Part shown: positions 1 through 5,304 of the stretch, piece after piece
How positions within the stretch are numbered: position 1 is the stretch's first letter
Layout: each line of letters starts with the position of its first letter
NCBI GenBank assembly: GCA_003527885.1
Contig: DPWB01000393.1
Location: 1-11,098, forward strand
Reading direction: 5' to 3'
DNA length: 11,098 nt
From: Candidatus Competibacteraceae bacterium
GTDB lineage: Bacteria > Pseudomonadota > Gammaproteobacteria > Competibacterales > Competibacteraceae
Made by a program: the position numbers and the translations under genes
Notes under the pieces: generated by a model
Told to the model about the DNA's origin: nothing
The model's database searches: none
The model's input: only the letters and a program-made list of their open reading frames with translations

Positions 1-266
1 ATGTTAATATTGGGATAGGCTCTGAGAATTCGTCGACAAATCCAAGCAAAAGGATAGCGGTTATGTTGGGTATCTAGTCGATGAACCTTCTAAAGGATAG
101 GCGATAGCCGTTCGCCAAGGCCCGGATCCCTGTACCAGCTCATTGGGAAGGCGCGACCGGCACCGAGAAATGTGAAGAGTTTTAGCGGCTACGAAAACCC
201 TCCCTCATTTGGTGGGTCACGGAAAGCAAATGACTGAAAATCCACGGAATGGAAGAGGTTATTACG
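1..266. other. Upstream non-coding stretch, no gene recognised
   Basis: I see no convincing coding frame or RNA gene here. There are two similar short AAAGGATA motifs (about 49-56 and 92-99) and a small hairpin, GGCGA at 100-104 pairing with TCGCC at 112-116. The stretch leads into the Shine-Dalgarno (GGAAGAGG, 250-257) of the truncated chemotaxis receptor, so it is probably the old promoter and leader of that gene. I looked for a cyclic-di-GMP riboswitch, which can precede receptor genes, and did not find its conserved core. Confidence 0.4.
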
Positions 267-434
267 ATGAAAAGCTTAAAGTTACGCACCCAACTTAGTC
301 TCAGTTTCGCTATGGTAATCGGACTGTTAGTGGTCTTGGTGGGTATTGCCTATTGGCGTCTCGAAAGCATGTCGCAGGGATTCGCCGAATACCGGTGCCA
401 GGCCGATAATGCCAAGCTATTCGGCAAACTTTAA
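267..434 (+). pseudogene. Truncated methyl-accepting chemotaxis protein, N-terminal remnant
   Basis: The 55-residue product has the typical start of a chemotaxis receptor: a short basic leader (MKSLKLRTQ), one strongly hydrophobic membrane helix (about residues 11-30, ending IAYWRLESM), then the start of a periplasmic sensor region before a stop codon at 432-434. Full receptors run to 500 residues or more with a second helix, HAMP and signalling domains, and none of these follows. I chose ATG 267 over ATG 249 because GGAAGAGG (250-257) sits 9 bases before it. The fragment cannot signal and is most simply a deletion or insertion remnant. A real small membrane protein is possible but less likely. 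Confidence 0.6.
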
Positions 435-451
435 GGGGTTGTGGTTCAGGG

Positions 452-571
452 TTGGGACTGATCTACAGTATCGGTTTTCGTAAGGAAGTAGTGGCCTTGG
501 TGGGTGAGGGCGTTGCGTCCTCTCCGGGTCAACCGGCCACGTCATTACTGTTGGCCCGAACGCGGCACTGA
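452..571 (+). pseudogene. Possible IS630-type transposase N-terminal remnant
   Basis: A frame opening at TTG 452 and closing at TGA 569-571 encodes about 39 residues containing YSIGFRKEVVALVGEG. This resembles the first helix of the IS630/Tc1-type transposase DNA-binding domain (general form YSxDFRKxVVxLVxEG, recalled from the family). After that point the reading loses the resemblance, as expected of a frameshifted remnant. No terminal inverted repeats or target duplications were identified. It sits directly after the truncated receptor, so an old insertion could explain that truncation. Short-motif similarity only. Confidence 0.3.
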
Positions 572-642
572 CCGCTTCGCCCTAAAAAACTAGCCCCACG
601 GATGAGTTATAAAGCCGCTGCGATTTTTCATTAAAAATTCCT

Positions 643-1572
643 TTATTTTTTTATACAAATCATAAATAAGCGGAGATAGATGCCGTGAGGTAGATCGGGA
701 TAATTTCTCAACCGAAAAATCTGGAAATCAAGTTCTTTGCAGGGATTAATCAATCTCTGAATTAAACTTTTTACCGAATAAAATCTGCCGTGTCGATTTC
801 CCCATCCTTCTTTGCAATAGACAGTACAATGCTCATCGAATTTCACGTCAGCCGCGACGCTATACAGCGGGTCAGTTTGCACCGATTCCGTTGCAGCCAT
901 ATAGAGTGGCGCGATGATCAGCTTACCGTTAGGTTTTAGAATACGTGATATTTCGGCAAGCAATTGAGTGTCGGTATTTCCCTCAAAATGCTCTAAGGAG
1001 CATGTCAGGGTCACTGAGGTGGCAAACTCGCTAGGAACAGGCATCGCACAAGCGTCGCCACCGATCTTGTTGCCTATTACGCCTGATGGGTACTGAATAT
1101 CTTGGGCGTAACAATTAGCTCCAGATAGAGCTCTATAAATATCTGGTACAGGTGAATGTTCGCTCGCTATATCAATAAAAATATCTTCTTTAGTTAATCT
1201 CAATTGGCTGAACGCTAAAAAATGTTCGAGCGTTTTTTCGGCGCGATTATCCCAGTAGTAATCTTTATATTTATCTAAATAACCCGCTTTCGTCACGTAT
1301 TGGTTATAGGCATTGATATCGATAAAGTAATCTTGTATCCGAATTCCATGCTTACTGATTTCAGTGCTTAGCTGATCTAAAAAATCATCAGCTAAATCTT
1401 CTACCGGCCCTAGTCTAATAGGGTACCCTTTCTTGGCCAAGCTGTTAACGGCTTCATTATAAGTTAAGCCAGGCATGGTGGGCTGGTAAATATATGGCTG
1501 TGAGCCATCTGCTTGGTGCGTATTTTTTTTCTTAAACTTAGAAAATAGAGTTCCTAGTTGCATAGGTATCAT
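643..1572 (-). CDS. SAM-dependent methyltransferase (class I, Methyltransf_11-like)
   Basis: The 309-residue protein carries a class I methyltransferase core in its middle. A motif I-like strand (IFIDIASEHSP, about 131-141) lacks the usual GxGxG. It is followed by a probable SAM-contact region around D158 and D173 (GGDA), then TLTCSLEHFEG (188-198), and then LLAEISRILKPNGKLIIAPLY-type sequence (204-224), which is the classic post-motif strand. Residues 1-130 are not recognised. The substrate is unknown; such proteins are frequent in surface-glycan clusters, but no such neighbours are visible. The gene is clearly more AT-rich than those to its right (hand-counted lines run from about 32 to 55% GC, against about 63% for an amylase line), which suggests transfer. 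Either ATG 1572 or ATG 1563 (codon 4) could be the start; neither has a good Shine-Dalgarno. It stands alone on this strand. Confidence 0.75.
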   Translation of the reverse strand: MIPMQLGTLFSKFKKKNTHQADGSQPYIYQPTMPGLTYNEAVNSLAKKGYPIRLGPVEDLADDFLDQLSTEISKHGIRIQDYFIDINAYNQYVTKAGYLDKYKDYYWDNRAEKTLEHFLAFSQLRLTKEDIFIDIASEHSPVPDIYRALSGANCYAQDIQYPSGVIGNKIGGDACAMPVPSEFATSVTLTCSLEHFEGNTDTQLLAEISRILKPNGKLIIAPLYMAATESVQTDPLYSVAADVKFDEHCTVYCKEGWGNRHGRFYSVKSLIQRLINPCKELDFQIFRLRNYPDLPHGIYLRLFMICIKK

Positions 1573-1871
1573 TTAACCAAATAGCAGGATACGGTGGTGG
1601 CTCGGTTTTTGGAAGACTTTAAAAACCCATTCTTGTGAGAGAACGCCATTTTGGCTGTGGTGGGTTACTATATTGTACGCTGGCGGCGGTGGTTCAGGAA
1701 GGCTGGACAGGGGTGGCGCGCAAGGTGGATGATTCGGTGCGCGATGCCGCCGCTTCACGAGCTATTGCAACGAGGGCGGCATATGAAAGTACGCTACAGC
1801 GCTTGCCGCCTGATCTTTCCAGGTTGCTGCTCTTTTTGATCTCCCACGTTCCCCGATAACAGGAGCACCCC
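1573..1871. other. Intergenic region between divergent genes
   Basis: This 299-base region separates the minus-strand methyltransferase from the plus-strand cupin and should hold both promoters. I could not identify a convincing -35/-10 pair for either. Composition switches from AT-rich (up to about 1630) to GC-rich (from about 1680), which marks the edge of the atypical segment. Its right part overlaps a doubtful small ORF (1635-1859). Confidence 0.4.
1635..1859 (+). CDS. Doubtful small ORF, possibly the tail of a broken gene
   Basis: A 74-codon frame from GTG 1635 to TAA 1857-1859 ends just before the cupin's Shine-Dalgarno. Its second half (from about VARKVDD to FLISHVPR) is amphipathic, Ala/Arg/Leu-rich and plausible as protein. 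The first part (Cys/Gly-rich) is not convincing. No family is recognised and no good ribosome binding site precedes it. It could be the 3' end of a gene whose front was lost at the composition boundary near 1630-1680, or chance. Confidence 0.2.
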   Translation: MRERHFGCGGLLYCTLAAVVQEGWTGVARKVDDSVRDAAASRAIATRAAYESTLQRLPPDLSRLLLFLISHVPR

Positions 1872-2252
1872 TTGGCCAAGTCGACCATCACCTACTGGAA
1901 TCCACTGGCGCGCGAAAATCAGGGACGGTGGACGCCGGTCAAAGGGCTGGAAGGAACGGTCGAGGAGTTGACCCTGAGCCTCGATCCCGCCACCGGTGAG
2001 TACTCCAGGCTGACCCGCTTCCTCCCCGGAGCCGATACCGCTGCGTTCGGGGGGAAAAGCCACGCTTATCCCGAGGAAGTGTTCATCGTCAGCGGCCGTC
2101 TTTACGATCGGGCCTTCGAGCTTTGGCTGGAAGCCGGCCATTACGCCAGCCGGCCGCCCGGCGAACTGCATGGCCCCTTCAAGACCGATGTCGGCTGTAT
2201 CGTGTTCGAGGTGTCGTTTCCCGATCGGGTTACCACCGACGGGGCAACCTGA
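1872..2252 (+). CDS. Cupin-domain protein (ChrR/anti-ECF-sigma type cupin fold)
   Basis: The 126-residue single-domain protein shows both cupin motifs. Motif 1 is reduced to one histidine (H64 in SHAYPEEVFIVSGRLYD, with E68/E69 and G75), and motif 2 is good (GHYASRPPGELHGPF, 89-103, with P95, G97 and H100). The possible metal ligands are H64, E68 or E69, and H100; the usual H-x-H pair is missing. Cupins of this type bind a metal or small ligand in the cytoplasm, and the substrate cannot be told. The start is TTG 1872, supported by AGGAG at 1861-1865 with a 6-base spacer; no ATG fits. It is followed by 147 non-coding bases with a separate promoter, so it is probably transcribed independently of the S24 operon. 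Confidence 0.75.
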   Translation: MAKSTITYWNPLARENQGRWTPVKGLEGTVEELTLSLDPATGEYSRLTRFLPGADTAAFGGKSHAYPEEVFIVSGRLYDRAFELWLEAGHYASRPPGELHGPFKTDVGCIVFEVSFPDRVTTDGAT

Positions 2253-2338
2253 CGCTGTGGGCGGCTAGGGCGCGCGTTTTCACCGTTCGGAAATCGCACG
2301 CTTCCGTCGTTCGAAAAGCGACTTCAAAACAATTTTGC

Positions 2339-2367
2339 TTGACACTTTGCGACGCCCATTCTATTTT
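2339..2367 (+). promoter_or_regulatory. Sigma70-type promoter of the S24 operon
   Basis: TTGACA (2339-2344) is a perfect -35 consensus and TATTTT (2362-2367) a good -10, separated by exactly 17 bases. The predicted transcription start is near 2373-2375, giving a leader of about 25 bases before ATG 2400. The presumed operator overlaps this start. Confidence 0.75.
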
Positions 2368-2368
2368 T

Positions 2369-2386
2369 AGCGTACATTTGTACGCT
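2369..2386 (+). promoter_or_regulatory. Probable LexA-family operator (perfect inverted repeat)
   Basis: AGCGTAC (2369-2375), spacer ATTT, GTACGCT (2380-2386): a perfect 7-bp inverted repeat with core GTAC-N4-GTAC. It begins 1 base after the -10 box and covers the predicted transcription start, an ideal place for repression. The downstream gene encodes a LexA-like protein, so autoregulation is the simplest reading. The core is unlike the E. coli SOS box (CTGT-N8-ACAG). As I recall, it resembles the GTAC-N4-GTGC site of the second LexA of Pseudomonas putida and the cyanobacterial LexA box. Confidence 0.65.
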
Positions 2387-2399
2387 GGTGGTCGCGCTC

Positions 2400-2996
2400 A
2401 TGCCCAAACGTTCCGATGATCGGGTTTATCTGGCTCGCTTGCAGGATTACTACGCCCGCTGGCGCAGCCTGCCGGCCTACGGCCCGTTACGCGGCATCTT
2501 GCAGCTGAGCTCGCGCGACGGCGTGGCCAAGGTGCTGGAACGCTTGCGCGCGGCGGGCTATCTGGATCGCGCGCCCGATAACCGCTGGACGCCGACCGCG
2601 CGTTTTTTCGAACGGCCGCTAGCGGAAACCGCCGTCCCGGCTGGCCTGCCGGCCTTGGCCGGCGACGGCGGCGAAGCCTGCTCCATCGATGGCTTGCTGG
2701 TCCGCCATCCCTCTCGGACCACGCTGATTCCGATTACCGGCGACTCGATGATCGAAGCCGGTATTTATGAAGGCGACCTGGCGGTGGTGGAGCGGGATAT
2801 TCCCGCCCGGCCCGGCGATCTGGTCGTGGCCGTGCTGAACAACGAGCTGACGCTCAAGACGTTGGCGGTGGAGGACGGCGCCGCCATCCTGCGGCCGGCC
2901 AACCCGCGTTATCCGATCATTCGACCCGGCGAAAATCTGGACATTTTCGGCGTGGTGGTCGGCCTGATCCGCTCTTATCGCTCACCTCGGAGGTAA
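2400..2996 (+). CDS. LexA-like autocleaving transcriptional repressor (S24 peptidase)
   Basis: A 198-residue two-domain protein, close to LexA's length. Residues about 6-66 look like a LexA-type winged helix (YLARLQDYYARW, then GPLRGILQLSSRDGVAKVLERL as recognition region, then wing RAAGYLDR). Residues 80-198 form the S24 protease fold. The cleavage site is A81-G82 (VPAGLPALA, like LexA VAAGEPLLA). The nucleophile is S116 in GDSM and the general base K153 in LTLKTL. Ala to Ser is 35 residues and Ser to Lys 37, the same spacings as E. coli LexA. It should therefore repress its operator and self-cleave when RecA filaments form. I chose ATG 2400, with GGTGG (2387-2391) upstream; GTG 2388 would have no ribosome site and lies almost on the operator. 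It starts a probable operon. The atypical operator suggests a secondary LexA rather than the main SOS regulator. Confidence 0.85.
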   Translation: MPKRSDDRVYLARLQDYYARWRSLPAYGPLRGILQLSSRDGVAKVLERLRAAGYLDRAPDNRWTPTARFFERPLAETAVPAGLPALAGDGGEACSIDGLLVRHPSRTTLIPITGDSMIEAGIYEGDLAVVERDIPARPGDLVVAVLNNELTLKTLAVEDGAAILRPANPRYPIIRPGENLDIFGVVVGLIRSYRSPRR

Positions 2997-3001
2997 CGCC
3001 C

Positions 3002-3553
3002 ATGCTGGCTCTCGCCCCTGAACCGACCGTCGGTCGGATAGGCCCTTCTCAGCCCGTTTCCGATCATGCCGCCGCGCCGCAATCGGCTGTCGGCTGGCCG
3101 TTGCTGGCGGGTCCAGTGCCGACCGAGGCTCCCGCCCCTGTCGATGATGGGGTGGAGTGCTGGCTGGATCTGGACGCTCATCTGATCCGCAATCCCGAGG
3201 CAAGTTTCCTGGCCCGTGTCCGGGGTAACGCATTGTGGGAGGCCGGCTTGCACGACGGCGATCTGGTGGTGATCGACCGGGCCGTGCCGCCGCTGGCGGG
3301 TAGCGTGGTGTTGGTGGCCGGCGCGGGCGGATTCGTGCTGCGCCGTCTGGATCGTGCCGCCGACGGCAAGCTGGCGCTGGAACCCACGGGTCACCATCAC
3401 CCCGCCGGCGATACTCCGCCCTTGCGAGAGTTCGAGATTTTGGGGGTGGCGCGCTGGGTGGTGCATCGGCTTTGGCCGAGCCGGGATGCGCCGCCCGAGG
3501 GTGAGTCACGGTCTTTTCGAGATTTATCGGCGATTTCTCCAACCACGAGGTGA
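3002..3553 (+). CDS. UmuD-like S24 protein with lost cleavage site and catalytic dyad
   Basis: The 183-residue product contains an S24 fold without a DNA-binding domain. Residues 32 (WPLL) to 78 line up without gaps to E. coli UmuD FPLF to GDSM (recalled), including DLDAHLIRNP against DLNQLLIQHP, and the fold continues through GLHDGDLVVID to FEILGVARWVVHRLW. All three functional positions are changed: UmuD C24-G25 is T41-E42, the serine (GDSM) is A77 (GNAL), and the lysine is R114 (FVLRRL). It should neither cleave itself nor others. There is a Pro/Ala-rich 31-residue front and a 22-residue tail beyond the UmuD end. The Shine-Dalgarno GGAGGT (2989-2994) overlaps the upstream stop and lies 7 bases from ATG 3002; the intergenic gap is 5 bases, so translation is coupled to the LexA-like gene. 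Likely role (inference): a partner or modulator of the active S24 protein, or a structural UmuD-prime-like subunit. No umuC follows. Confidence 0.8.
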   Translation: MLALAPEPTVGRIGPSQPVSDHAAAPQSAVGWPLLAGPVPTEAPAPVDDGVECWLDLDAHLIRNPEASFLARVRGNALWEAGLHDGDLVVIDRAVPPLAGSVVLVAGAGGFVLRRLDRAADGKLALEPTGHHHPAGDTPPLREFEILGVARWVVHRLWPSRDAPPEGESRSFRDLSAISPTTR

Positions 3554-3558
3554 TGACG

Positions 3559-3948
3559 ATGGACGATGTTCGCTTGCAACACGGCGCTTTTTGCTGGAAC
3601 GAACTGATGACCACCGATGTGGCGTCGGCCAAACAGTTCTACGGGGCGTTGTTTGGCTGGACGACCGAGGACGATTCAAACACCGGCGTCGATTACACCT
3701 TGATCAAGGTCGGTGGCGAACAGGCCGGCGGCATCATGGCCCTGCCGCCCGATTGCGCGGGGATGCCGCCCTGCTGGGGGGTCTACGTCACCGTGAACGA
3801 TGTGGACGCTACCGCCGGCCAAGTGGAGGCCTTGGGCGGCAAGCTGCTCCGCCCGCCCATGGATATCCCGGAGGTCGGGCGGTTTTGCGTGCTACAGGAC
3901 CCGCAAGGGGCGGCTCTGTGGGCCATTCAACTATTGAAATCCTGCTGA
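3559..3948 (+). CDS. VOC/glyoxalase-fold family protein (COG3324-like)
   Basis: The 129-residue protein is a single vicinal-oxygen-chelate unit made of two beta-alpha-beta-beta-beta modules. Module 1 is HGAFCWNELMTTD...AKQFYGALFGWTTED (8-38) with TLIKVGGEQAGGIM; module 2 is PCWGVYVTVNDVDATAGQVEALGGK (71-95) to VGRFCVLQDPQGAALWAIQ. E15 and other polar strand residues could bind metal, but the substrate is unknown; annotations such as lactoylglutathione lyase for this group are generic. I prefer ATG 3559, 8 bases after GAGG (3547-3550). ATG 3553, overlapping the preceding stop by one base, is too close to that site. It is the probable third gene of the S24 operon, so it may be DNA-damage induced. 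A strong hairpin follows 7 bases after the stop. Confidence 0.8.
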   Translation: MDDVRLQHGAFCWNELMTTDVASAKQFYGALFGWTTEDDSNTGVDYTLIKVGGEQAGGIMALPPDCAGMPPCWGVYVTVNDVDATAGQVEALGGKLLRPPMDIPEVGRFCVLQDPQGAALWAIQLLKSC

Positions 3949-3955
3949 TGCAAAC

Positions 3956-3991
3956 CCGCTCTCGCCGCGCGCTGGCGTCGGGCGAGAGCGG
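3956..3991 (+). terminator. Long perfect hairpin after the S24-VOC operon (terminator-like, no T-run)
   Basis: CCGCTCTCGCC (3956-3966) pairs perfectly with GGCGAGAGCGG (3981-3991) across a 14-base loop that can itself pair (CGC 3968-3970 with GCG 3975-3977). It starts 7 bases after the VOC gene stop. No thymine tract follows, so it is not a textbook intrinsic terminator. It may end or protect the operon's mRNA. Confidence 0.5.
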
Positions 3992-4018
3992 CGGTTGACT
4001 CCGTGAACCTGCCGGCCT

Positions 4019-4054
4019 GTCGGAGGAAATCCTTTGCTGGGGGTTTCCTTCGGC
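4019..4054. repeat. Second intergenic hairpin
   Basis: CGGAGGAAA (4021-4029) pairs with TTTCCTTCG (4044-4052) with one G-T wobble, and can extend to 4019 and 4054 through a further wobble and a G-C pair. It lies in the 206-base gap between the VOC gene and the next gene. It could be a leader structure or a terminator; there is no T-run. Confidence 0.35.
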
Positions 4055-4154
4055 TGCAAATTAATATCGCGGTTAGCGCATCTGATAGGGCCTCTCTGGC
4101 GTATTGCTTGCATAAGCCTCGTCGAGGGCAAGTTTTCCAGCACCGGAGACCGCA

Positions 4155-4532
4155 ATGAACACTGAGTCCTTGAGCCATCGCACCAGCGCCCACTGCGCAG
4201 CCAGACGGATGAGACCGGTCGGTTTGACCGCCGACGTACTGCGCCAGCAGAACCGTGTCTTTCGGGGTACGGGTGGCGTCAGCGCCGGAAATCGGTCGCA
4301 AGGCTTTGCGCCGGCCTTTCTGGATACGCGGACCGGCGCGGTGTATCGGGCGTGCTTTGCCGATGGGCGGCCTGCGCCCATGCACTTGCTGGAAGGTTTG
4401 CCGTCCGCGTTGGTGGCGGAACGCGATGCCGGCGGTCGCGTCACTGCGATCCTGTCGTCCGTGATGGCGGGTTTCGTGAGAGGAACGCAGTTTTTCACCC
4501 GCGAGCAAGCCGCCGCCCTGGTCATGAATTAA
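4155..4532 (+). CDS. Conserved hypothetical protein (125 aa)
   Basis: I do not recognise a named domain, but the core from GVSAGNRSQGFAPAFLDT (about 41-58) through GAVYRACFADGRPAPMHLLEG (61-81) to VTAILSSVMAGFVRGTQFFTREQAA (97-120) looks like a family I have seen as a conserved hypothetical in proteobacteria. The first 35 residues are poorly conserved-looking and basic. There are no signal peptide or membrane segments, so it should be cytoplasmic. ATG 4155 is supported by CGGAGA (4144-4149), 5 bases before it. It stands 206 bases after the VOC gene, behind two hairpins, and probably has its own promoter. Directly at the stop, AAGCGG (4531-4536) pairs with CCGCTT (4546-4551), a weak terminator-like stem. 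Confidence 0.65.
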   Translation: MNTESLSHRTSAHCAARRMRPVGLTADVLRQQNRVFRGTGGVSAGNRSQGFAPAFLDTRTGAVYRACFADGRPAPMHLLEGLPSALVAERDAGGRVTAILSSVMAGFVRGTQFFTREQAAALVMN

Positions 4533-4840
4533 GCGGTTTTGTAGCCCGCTTGGCAAATTGAGCCGGTCCAAGTTGACCCGAGTTGGAAACGGCCTCCCGA
4601 TCATCCTCCCGGCGCACCCTGAAGGCGCCGAGCCGACTGTTCCGGTGTTTTCATGGGACCTAACCCACCCTCGACAGAGGTTTTCTCGGGCCGCCAACAT
4701 CGCCTTTTCGCCGCCAGTTCCCCCGTTTTTTTAGAACGAGCGAGTCTCGTGCGGGAACGGAATGGCCCACGAAGTACCTTATAGAATGGCATGAATGATG
4801 CTTATTTTTAATGGCCATCACTATCTTTGAGGGCTATCCC
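4533..4840. other. Intergenic region, no gene seen
   Basis: No supported gene in this 308-base stretch. It holds two small perfect stems: AAGCGG/CCGCTT overlapping the previous stop (4531-4551), and CGGCGC (4610-4615) with GCGCCG (4625-4630). A TATAGAAT sequence at 4780-4787 could be a -10 for the next gene, but no matching -35 is visible. The minus-strand open frames here have no ribosome site or recognisable protein. Confidence 0.4.
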
Positions 4841-5044
4841 ATGACTGAAACCCATTCGCCAGAAATTCGCCGGTTCAAGTGGCGTGGCGAGCCTCACGCG
4901 ATCTATTATTCGCCGGACATGGCGATTCGTGCGCACGATCACAACTACATCCTGCGGTTGATTTCGGATCGGATCGCCTTGTTGGCGCCTGGCCGGTTCA
5001 ACCTGTTGCCGCAGTATAAGCTCCAGGAACCGCGGTATGTCTGA
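4841..5044 (+). CDS. Small hypothetical protein (67 aa)
   Basis: The product is 67 residues, hydrophilic, and starts MTETHSPEIRRFKWRGEPH. It contains HDHNYILRLISDRIALLAPGRF, a likely amphipathic helix, and ends LLPQYKLQEPRYV. It has no membrane segment, signal peptide or known motif; the HDH could bind metal but nothing else supports that. ATG 4841 is preferred over ATG 4811 because GAGGG (4829-4833) lies 7 bases upstream. It is followed 2 bases later by a hairpin and converges on the TPR gene. Function unknown. Confidence 0.5.
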   Translation: MTETHSPEIRRFKWRGEPHAIYYSPDMAIRAHDHNYILRLISDRIALLAPGRFNLLPQYKLQEPRYV

Positions 5045-5046
5045 GC

Positions 5047-5076
5047 GAGAGCTGGCCGGTGAAACGACGGGCTCTC
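5047..5076 (+). terminator. Hairpin just after the 67-aa gene
   Basis: GAGAGC (5047-5052) pairs with GCTCTC (5071-5076); inside it CCG (5056-5058) can pair with CGG (5068-5070) with a three-base bulge. It starts 3 bases after the stop codon. No strong T-run follows (TTGCGGG), so termination is uncertain. Confidence 0.35.
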
Positions 5077-5088
5077 TTGCGGGCAATA

Positions 5089-5133
5089 CCACAGCGGAGA
5101 CCCGCGGCAGCGCCCGCTTCGTCTCCGCTGTGG
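5089..5133. repeat. Perfect 13-bp inverted repeat, possible bidirectional terminator or REP-like element
   Basis: CCACAGCGGAGAC (5089-5101) and GTCTCCGCTGTGG (5121-5133) are perfectly complementary around a 19-base loop in which GCGG (5104-5107) and CCGC (5114-5117) can also pair, giving a long stable cruciform or hairpin. It sits between convergent genes. No T-run on either strand. Could be a REP-type intergenic repeat or a transcript-end structure. Confidence 0.6.
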
Positions 5134-5269
5134 CCACAAGGGAAAGTTTTGCCGCACTCCGTATTTCTGAAGCAGCCCCGTAAGCAAGGTGCTGATGGCG
5201 GCACCGCCCGGCCGTACCTGACCGGCCCATCGCCAGATCCGGCTAAACTCACTCATTCCCTAGAGCCTT

Positions 5270-5283
5270 GCCCGATAACGGGC
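5270..5283 (-). terminator. Small palindrome downstream of the TPR gene
   Basis: GCCCG (5270-5274), loop ATAA, CGGGC (5279-5283), a perfect 5-bp stem 32 bases past the TPR gene's stop on the minus strand. There is no T-run after it, so it is only a weak terminator candidate. Confidence 0.25.
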
Positions 5284-5304
5284 GCACTCGGTGGAAGGAA
5301 ATCT

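Noticed and set aside
1..266. Possible cyclic-di-GMP riboswitch before the receptor remnant
   Set aside because: GTCACGGAAAGC near 216-227 faintly recalls the core, but the conserved receptor and paired elements are not present.
1675..1795. GTACGCT half-sites at 1675-1681 and 1789-1795 matching one arm of the presumed operator
   Set aside because: Each is a single 7-base half without its partner at the right spacing, and about one or two such matches are expected by chance in a window this size.
2975..3632. Two minus-strand open frames opposite the UmuD-like gene
   Set aside because: Low-complexity Arg/Pro/His-rich products; the plus strand encodes a recognisable S24 fold.
3354..3998. Plus-strand frame of 214 codons overlapping the UmuD-like and VOC genes
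   Set aside because: A different frame from two recognisable genes; Arg/Gly-rich, no family.
4608..4632. CGGCGC/GCGCCG small stem as a terminator
   Set aside because: Only 6 bp with no T-run, in a GC-rich stretch where such stems are common by chance.
3927..4700. Minus-strand open frame of 257 codons across the conserved hypothetical gene
   Set aside because: It overlaps the plus-strand gene that has a ribosome site and a conserved-looking core. The minus product is Arg/Gly/Pro-rich with no domain.
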